Shown here: in pieces, positions 57,903 to 64,000 of the stretch
How the letters are laid out: the number at the start of each line of letters is the position of its first letter
Numbering within the stretch: the stretch's first letter is position 1
Assembly: GCF_019097595.1 (NCBI RefSeq)
Contig: NC_080717.1
Span: 10,539,336 to 10,603,335 of the forward strand
Reading direction: 5' to 3'
DNA: 64,000 bases
DNA from: Hemibagrus wyckioides
Taxonomy: Eukaryota; Chordata; Actinopteri; Siluriformes; Bagridae
Made by a program: the position numbers and the translations under genes
Notes under the pieces: model-generated
What the model saw: only the letters and a program-made list of their open reading frames with translations
Told to the model about the DNA's origin: nothing
Database searches by the model: none

Positions 57903-60762
57903 AGAGCTAGGACCGAAGTTTTGCTTTATGGATGCTTTATGCTAAACGTGTGCTGCATGATCATCCTGGATCCACTCGCTCTCTTGTTGTAAACTAGTGA
58001 TGGTGGTTGTTTTTACAAATAATAATATCGATATGTTCTTATTAAAATATGATGATCTTTAGTTTCACCTTGCCCCAAAAAGCAGACATCTTTGGTCTGC
58101 ATTTTAATTATTCTCGCGTGTTTTTTTTTTTTTTTTTTACATAATGTTTATTTTCTAACACAGTTGTTTTATGAAATATTACATTATGTATGTAATTCAT
58201 TGATACATAATAAATCAGAGTAAAGTGGTGACACACCTCCACTTCCGGGACTTGCTTTAGGCATTTAGGGGTTAACTGAATAACTCTCAATTATGGATAT
58301 ATAACAGGCTTTTGCAAAGGCACTACATTGGTCATTATTTTGGTTTTAAAGCAAATAAAAGAAGAGGAGAACTCTAGGATCCAACCCGAGCTCTTTATAG
58401 GCTTAAAATAGGTAAAAGTCTGAGACTCTTAGACATTGAATCTACTCACATTTCCTCATCACCTGTAGAACATTGTAACTGGGTCATGTGTCAGTCATTG
58501 GCGATATCCGATTCGCCCTTTTGCTCAGGTTTACAGCTTGAAACAGCATACCTTCATTTTTGAGTTACAATGTCCACTTGTGTATACAGTCACTGGGAAA
58601 ACTTTGCGAGTTGTGCGACCTCAATTGTGCGAGTTCATGATCCAGCACCATGTTAATAATTGGTTGCAGTGTAAAGGTGTATAAATGTAAAGGCTTTCCG
58701 TATTGCAGAGCTGCACCGTGACACTCTGTCATTATCAGTGATGTCAGAGGGAAATGACAGTAGCATCAGTTTCAAGGAAAACAACAGGGAGCTAAAAGCA
58801 GCTGAAAACATCTGAAATAATGTGATTGCCAGATGTTGGGCTGAAGTAAAGCAGTGATTTATTTCAACATAGAGTAAAGGGAATCTGCAGAAAGTGCCGC
58901 TTGTCTCCCATTCAGTAACAGCAGATTTACTTGTCTTAATGTAATTTACAGCCTCTAATGCGTTGGACTATTTAGACTTTACTGTAGATATAAGCCGTGA
59001 ACTTTGTATTGCAGTGTTATTTCACAGGGAGTTGTCGAAGTCACTTCCGGAATTCGGTGCCTGCCGTTTGTAAAGACCTTCTTCCCTTCTGCTGAAATAT
59101 GAATGCACTCCCACCGGGGGAATCGGCCCTGTGCAGAAACAGAAAAAGGCCTGTGTGTTAGCTCGTGTAGCTGCTCAACGTTTTAGACACAGTCCCTGAA
59201 ACTAGACTCAGATTCTTCGGCTTGTTAGGAATGTCTGGTTCTGGCTTTTCTGGAGACCAGTGCCGGGTGATGAAAGCGTATATAAAGCAAGAAAATGCTT
59301 GGGTAGAAGGAGAGCAGATTCACAGAGTAACTGTTCAATTTAGCTTCAGTGTTACAGGAATGACGGGAGAGCAGCTTTACTTAACATCTTAGAGTTTAAC
59401 TGCTGACTCAAAAGTCCCTTTGTGTTAGTTTAGCATATTTTTTTGCAGTCTTTTACACTTTCTGATTATCCATTTTGTGGAACGTCCTTGAAGTGTAGCT
59501 GAACCGTAGCAGCACATTCGATATGCCAGTACGTTGTCGGAGCCGTCACCTTTGTCCCATATGGTCAGGATGCTGTTTGACCAATCTGACTTTGCGAATA
59601 GCATCAGAATGAAAAATGTGCCAACGTGTTGTTCAGTGATGTACTCCATGCTAAATTAAGCTTTAGGGAATTTGCTGCTTAGAGGAATGAGTTAGTGCTG
59701 ATGTAGAATTATTGAGGTTACACAAAATTACTAGTTGTGATTGAAGACACAATGTTAGGTTTAGTTCTTAAAGGGAAGCAGCAACGAAACTCTTCAGATA
59801 TGCTTATATTTAAATATGCCTGATGTGCTTAGCAGTTCAATGCTGATTTGTTATATGATGATGTATTTGTTATTTTTGTGAGATGTTAGTGGCAGTGTGC
59901 CACGCTGATGCCACATGTAAAATGTTTAATAGAAGTTGAATCTGTGAAAATATTTCTGTGATCTCAAATATAATGGATAAAGGTTAACAGCAAATATTGG
60001 ACTCGGAAAATTTCCCAATGCAAAGCTGATATGCGATGCGTTTGCTCTGATTTACAGCAGAGACTCTAGAGGTTAGTTAGTGATCCACAGGATAATTAGC
60101 ATGATCATGTTGACGGTGGTGTTAGCATGAATGATTAAGCTCGGGGAGCTGCTCTGTTTGAGTGTACAGTAGATGTGAGGCGATGAGACAGCCGGACAGG
60201 CTAAAGGATTAAAGCACCACTTGGGCTAAACTCCCATGCTGAAACTTTCACTGCATTACGTTCTTAGGTTATGGGTTTTATTTTATTGTATTAGTAACAC
60301 TTCTCAGAGTATTATGGGCTCATGTAAGTGGTGTCATTTTAATTACTCTGGGTATTGTGCATTTGTGCATATTTTTTTATTTTTTAAACCTTTGCCCTTT
60401 CTGGTTAAATCTTTAAATCTTATTTTCCACTGCTGGTACTCAGCTCAGAACTGGGAAGTTGCTAAGTGTGTCAGTCTCTCCGGACTAAACAGCGCCAAAT
60501 TTTTTCCTCTCATAAAAGCCGTCGGTTTCTAGAGCTATTAGTCACGGAGGCGGCTTTGAATCACCATCAGCAACAGCCGCGCACTGTTTGAATAGGAAAT
60601 GACCAACAACTCTGATATTTAGCAATAAAGGGTCACTACTTTTGATCATCTTGAGCAACTGGAAGTTAATACTAATTCTGGGATTAATATGTCTCTGCAC
60701 AGCTTGTAAACCTTACAGACGATTGGCAAATTAAAAGAAAAGAGCAGTTTGTCCACTGAGAG

Positions 60763-60930
60763 CAGGGGTGTCCAGTCTTATCCGTGTGGGTGCAGGTTCT
60801 CATTTCAACCGAACAGAAGCCACACCTGAGTCTTAAGCCAAGATCAACTGATTCAACAGGTGGAATCAGGTGTGGCTCCTATTTGATTGCACCCACACTG
60901 GCCCATTGTGAATAAGATTAGACACCCCTG
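60763..60930. mobile_element. hAT-type MITE with target-site duplication
   Basis: CAGGGGTGTCCAGTCTTATCC to the exact inverse GACACCCCTG. Flanks ACTGAGAG (60755-60762) and ACTTAGAG (60931-60938) match 7 of 8, an 8-bp duplication. Best preserved ends of the four copies. Confidence 0.9.
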
Positions 60931-61124
60931 ACTTAGAGGGCGCCATCAATGCAAATCAGTACAAAGTTCTTCTCCCTGATTGCCTTTATCCTCTGATGAA
61001 ACCTTTCCCGATGGGAATAGTCTCCAGGCTGACTCCTCCCCCATCCACAGCAGACAGAATTATTTTACGATTATGAAACCCATCATAGTGCTCATAGTGA
61101 CCCAACACCTTACTAAGATGCTAA

Positions 61125-61151
61125 GATCTATCTATCTATCTATCTATCTAT
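61125..61151 (+). repeat. (CTAT)n microsatellite
   Basis: Short ATCT/CTAT run following 'aagatgctaagat'. Likely a retroelement tail. Confidence 0.85.
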
Positions 61152-61404
61152 AGTAATATGCATCATATTTATCTCTCTAAACTAATTTACCAAGACTAAG
61201 CTACTACTTCTGGCCATGCACCTCATACATTCCTTTTCAGTTGTTTCTGCCTGAGGGAGTGTGTTCCTGTGTTGTGAAAGTTAGGTGTGACTACAGCTAC
61301 TCATTCTTACTTTCCACATCTGCCCTTATTGTATTTCAACAATTTGTATTTAAGTCAAAATTGAATCAGCTTCAGAACATCATTTTGTTTATTCAAAATT
61401 TCTA

Positions 61405-61908
61405 GTCCCTTACATATACAGTATGCAACCATTATACATCCTGTTCCAAAACATGGCCAGTAATATGGAGTTGTTATCCCCCTTTGCTCTTGTACTAACA
61501 ACACTTTTATGGGAAGGCTTTCCACTACGTGTTTGAGTGTTGCTGTGGTGATTTGTCCAATTATCAACAAGTGCATTAGTCAGGTCAGACATTGTTGTCC
61601 TGGAGTCCTAGGGCTCAGTCACCTTTCCAGTTCATCCCAAAGGCGTTCAGTGTGGCTGAGGTCCGGACTTTGTGCAGAACATTCTCGTTCTTCCACACCA
61701 ACGAACAACGTCTTCATGGCAAACCATTGTCTTCTTTGCTGGAACAGGTTTGGGCCCATTAGTTCCAGTGAAGGGAAATCTTAATGCTTCTATAGAAAGA
61801 GATTTTATGCAGTTGTGTGCTTCAGACTCTGTGGCACCAGTTTGGGAAAGACTCTCTAGAGGGTCTGATGGTCAATTGTCCACAAATGTTTGGCCATATA
61901 ATGTAGTT
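61405..61908 (-). mobile_element. mariner family D, decayed
   Basis: Ends 'aaatgtttggccatataatg'. On the minus strand it carries SDLTNALVDNWTNHHSNTQT followed by a broken SLP-K motif. The plus-strand words 'ttccagtgaagggaaatctt' are shared with 50493. Confidence 0.83.
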
Positions 61909-62460
61909 AAATTTTTTGCATTTATGTTTACACACATTTCTTTCTTATGCTTCTCTGTTGTTGAAACTTTCCTGCATGAAAGATACTTGACATATGTGTA
62001 CAGTAGGAGGTTAAGTGTCCAGTCGCTGTTCATGTTTAGAGACAGTTGATAATGAACCTTGAAGGTCTCAAGCATATTCAGTCATAGGCTATATGCATGA
62101 AATGCCAGAGTTGGCGATGTGTAAAACCTGCTCTAGCCCAATCTTTAGACCTCTTGGAAACGGTGATCTGTTTTTTTTGTTTTGTTTTTTCTTACATTGA
62201 ACCCCTGTCCACCTCAGGCTGGCATCAAGTGTTAGATATTACTCTCCATGCTGTGTAATGTGGCTGGGTCAGGTTGTCATTGTCATTTAGACTTTACTTT
62301 CCTGCTGTCAGGGATTGGAAAACTGTAATTAGCTCATGTGTGTTATGAGAGCTTGCACAGATGGAAAACACACATCTCATGTCAGTCTGCATGGCTGAAG
62401 CTCTTTTGGTATGAAACGGTCTCCTTTCTAGCAGCTATTTCTTTTTGACCACATGCTCTG

Positions 62461-62665
62461 CATTCAATTCAATTCAATTTATTTAAAGCAACTTACAGAA
62501 GTAGAGGAACATAGAAAAAATAATAAAGTTTAAAGTTAAGTTACTATTTTATCCCTAATGAGAAGCCTGAAGTGAAGGTGGCAAGGAAATACTCCCTGAG
62601 ATGATGTGAGTGAGAAACCTTGAGAGGGAACCAGGCTCAGAAGGGAACCCATCCTCAAAGAAAAA
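62461..62665 (+). repeat. dispersed repeat ('ttcaattcaatttat' family)
   Basis: 'attcaattcaattcaattta', 'gaaaccttgagagggaacca' and 'ggctcagaagggaacccatc', second copy of the 45449 element with a deleted middle. Confidence 0.75.
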
Positions 62666-62924
62666 TAAACAGCAAATGCATGAACCAAGTGCCTCTCCCT
62701 CTGTGCAAAAAAAGTGACACATGAAATATGTCCATCATGCCTGTTTCTCTTTTACTTTGTTTAAGAAAGTGACATCTGTTTTCACCTGTCGTGGTTCATG
62801 CATGGTATGATGCTACTGCCAATGTGGTTCTGTATTATAATTATAGGTCCATTAAGAGTAATTAAATTACTATGTCTTGAAATAATTCGAGTTCCACAGA
62901 ATGCAGTAAACAGATTCCTCCGAT

Positions 62925-63165
62925 TGTGTGGCATGTTGGCATAGATCTCACATCTCCAGGATCCCTCTGATTCTATCCAGATTCGTTTGTGAAGTTTTGC
63001 ATTTTTCCATCATGTCTGCTAAATTGCTTCTAGATTGAGTGTGTGTGAGCGTGGTACCCTGTGATGGACTGGTGTCCCATCCAGGGTATAGATATTCCTA
63101 CCTCACATCCACTGTTCCTAAGATAGGCTCCAGGTCCACAAAAACCCTAAGCCAATCCCTGGAGC
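62925..63165 (+). repeat. dispersed fish repeat
   Basis: 'ccctgtgatggactggtgtc', 'ccatccagggtatagatatt' and 'ccctaagccaatccctggag' represent the family at 47940 and 52650, with a diverged 3' part. Confidence 0.6.
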
Positions 63166-63873
63166 ACTGGGCAGCCCTTTAAACGTCCTTTGGTTAGCCC
63201 TTTGGTATGCCCATCTTGCATAATTTGTATTTACCAAGAATATTTTCTTATATTTCAGAAATGTTCTTAAAGATATCATTTATAGATATTGTTCAGTATT
63301 TTAAAAGTGGATATTGGGCAAAAATGTTTCTCAGTGTATCAGTACACTGCTAGCGTGTAGCTGCCATGGAAAAACTACATTCACTTAGTCTCGTTTCTTT
63401 TATCATGAAAGCTTGTATCTCTCTTAACACAAGGCAGCTGATGCTTTGAGGCTTCACAGAAATAACGTTGTTTGGGCAGTGTGCTATCTGATGAACGTAA
63501 ACAGTTGCCTGTGTGCATGCTCAGTTTGCCCACACACCTGTCATGTTTTGGTCGACAACATGATTTGGGTCCCTCATGTGTTCATCACAACTGTTCCTTA
63601 GGCAGCAATTGTAAGTCGAAACATGGAGAACAGCGGGTCAGACTGTTGAATCAGATTTGTGTCCTCGCCCTGCTGGAATTCCACTCATCCTGGTGCTCCC
63701 ATATGTTTCACCATGAACGTCTCAACATATGCAAAACCTTAAAGCTCTTTTGTTGCTGAGACACAAGCTGAGACTTGTTGAACAGGTGATCTCCTGTCTC
63801 ACGTTTGAGCTTGTGTTATGTCACTTGTACTGTTTTGTTCACAGATGAATCATATTATAAAAATTAATTAACG

Positions 63874-63884
<11 letters not shown>

Positions 63885-63921
<37 letters not shown>
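63885..63921 (+). repeat. (CT)n tract serving as splice polypyrimidine tract
   Basis: About 36 bases of CT immediately before CAG at 63921-63923. A microsatellite that forms an unusually long, uninterrupted polypyrimidine tract for the following exon. Confidence 0.9.
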
Positions 63922-63923
<2 letters not shown>

Positions 63924-64000
63924 ATGCAGGCCCTTTCTTTATAGTCACTCTGTTGATTATTTGATAAGAAAATGAAAACATCCATGTATGCCCATGGCCT
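63924..64000 (+). CDS. putative second exon and start of an unidentified protein (partial)
   Basis: The exon is inferred from a strong acceptor at 63921-63923. It begins with a short ATGCAGGCCC open frame (MQALSL, stop at 63942-63944). An ATG at 63972 with adenine at -3 opens MKTSMYAHG and continues beyond the window. I do not recognise the protein from nine residues. The pairing with the 54-kb promoter is inferred from strand and distance. Confidence 0.3.

Larger units (their letters stand above)
54116..63923. other. inferred first intron of the unidentified gene
   Basis: About 9.8 kb with no exon that I could recognise. It contains a duplicated block (54530-55215), a hAT-type MITE, a mariner family D copy and other dispersed repeats. 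55220-57770 and 57900-60760 show no repeat or gene I recognise. Confidence 0.45.

Overview
The window is nuclear DNA of a ray-finned fish. Three things show this: split genes with GT-AG introns, protein sequences close to vertebrate THOC2 and MAGT1, and a very high load of decayed Tc1/mariner elements, hAT-type MITEs, tRNA-derived SINEs and microsatellites. Several repeats, such as the one containing 'gggaaccaggctcagaaggg', remind me of catfish genomes. Assignment to Siluriformes is an impression from memory, not a tested result.

Layout. Positions 1-28834 (minus strand) carry the 5' part of thoc2, the scaffold subunit of the THO/TREX mRNA-export complex. Ten coding exons were read directly; they join in frame to 334 residues, and the gene continues past the left edge. 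Positions 28835-31492 are the head-to-head intergenic region with both promoters, a hAT-like MITE with a 33-bp tandem array, a Tc1 fragment and a retroelement tail. Positions 31493-38956 (plus strand) hold a complete ten-exon magt1, the OST3/OST6-type oxidoreductase subunit of the STT3B oligosaccharyltransferase, 328 residues. About 39.8-53.9 kb holds no gene that I can support: only transposon remnants, microsatellites and a 750-bp TAG-type triplet-derived array. At about 53.95-54.11 kb a GC/CCAAT-box promoter and a noncoding first exon begin a third, plus-strand transcription unit. Its presumed second exon starts at 63924, only 77 bases before the window ends, so its identity is unknown.

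The two recognised genes act in different compartments: THOC2 in nuclear mRNA packaging and export, MAGT1 in ER N-glycosylation. Nothing here indicates a shared pathway, only a shared divergent promoter region. No new system was found. The most unusual material is repeat structure: foldback mariner derivatives, nested insertions, the 33-bp array between the two promoters, the triplet-derived array, and a duplicated block next to the 54-kb promoter. Repeat boundaries are approximate unless target-site duplications or terminal repeats are stated.
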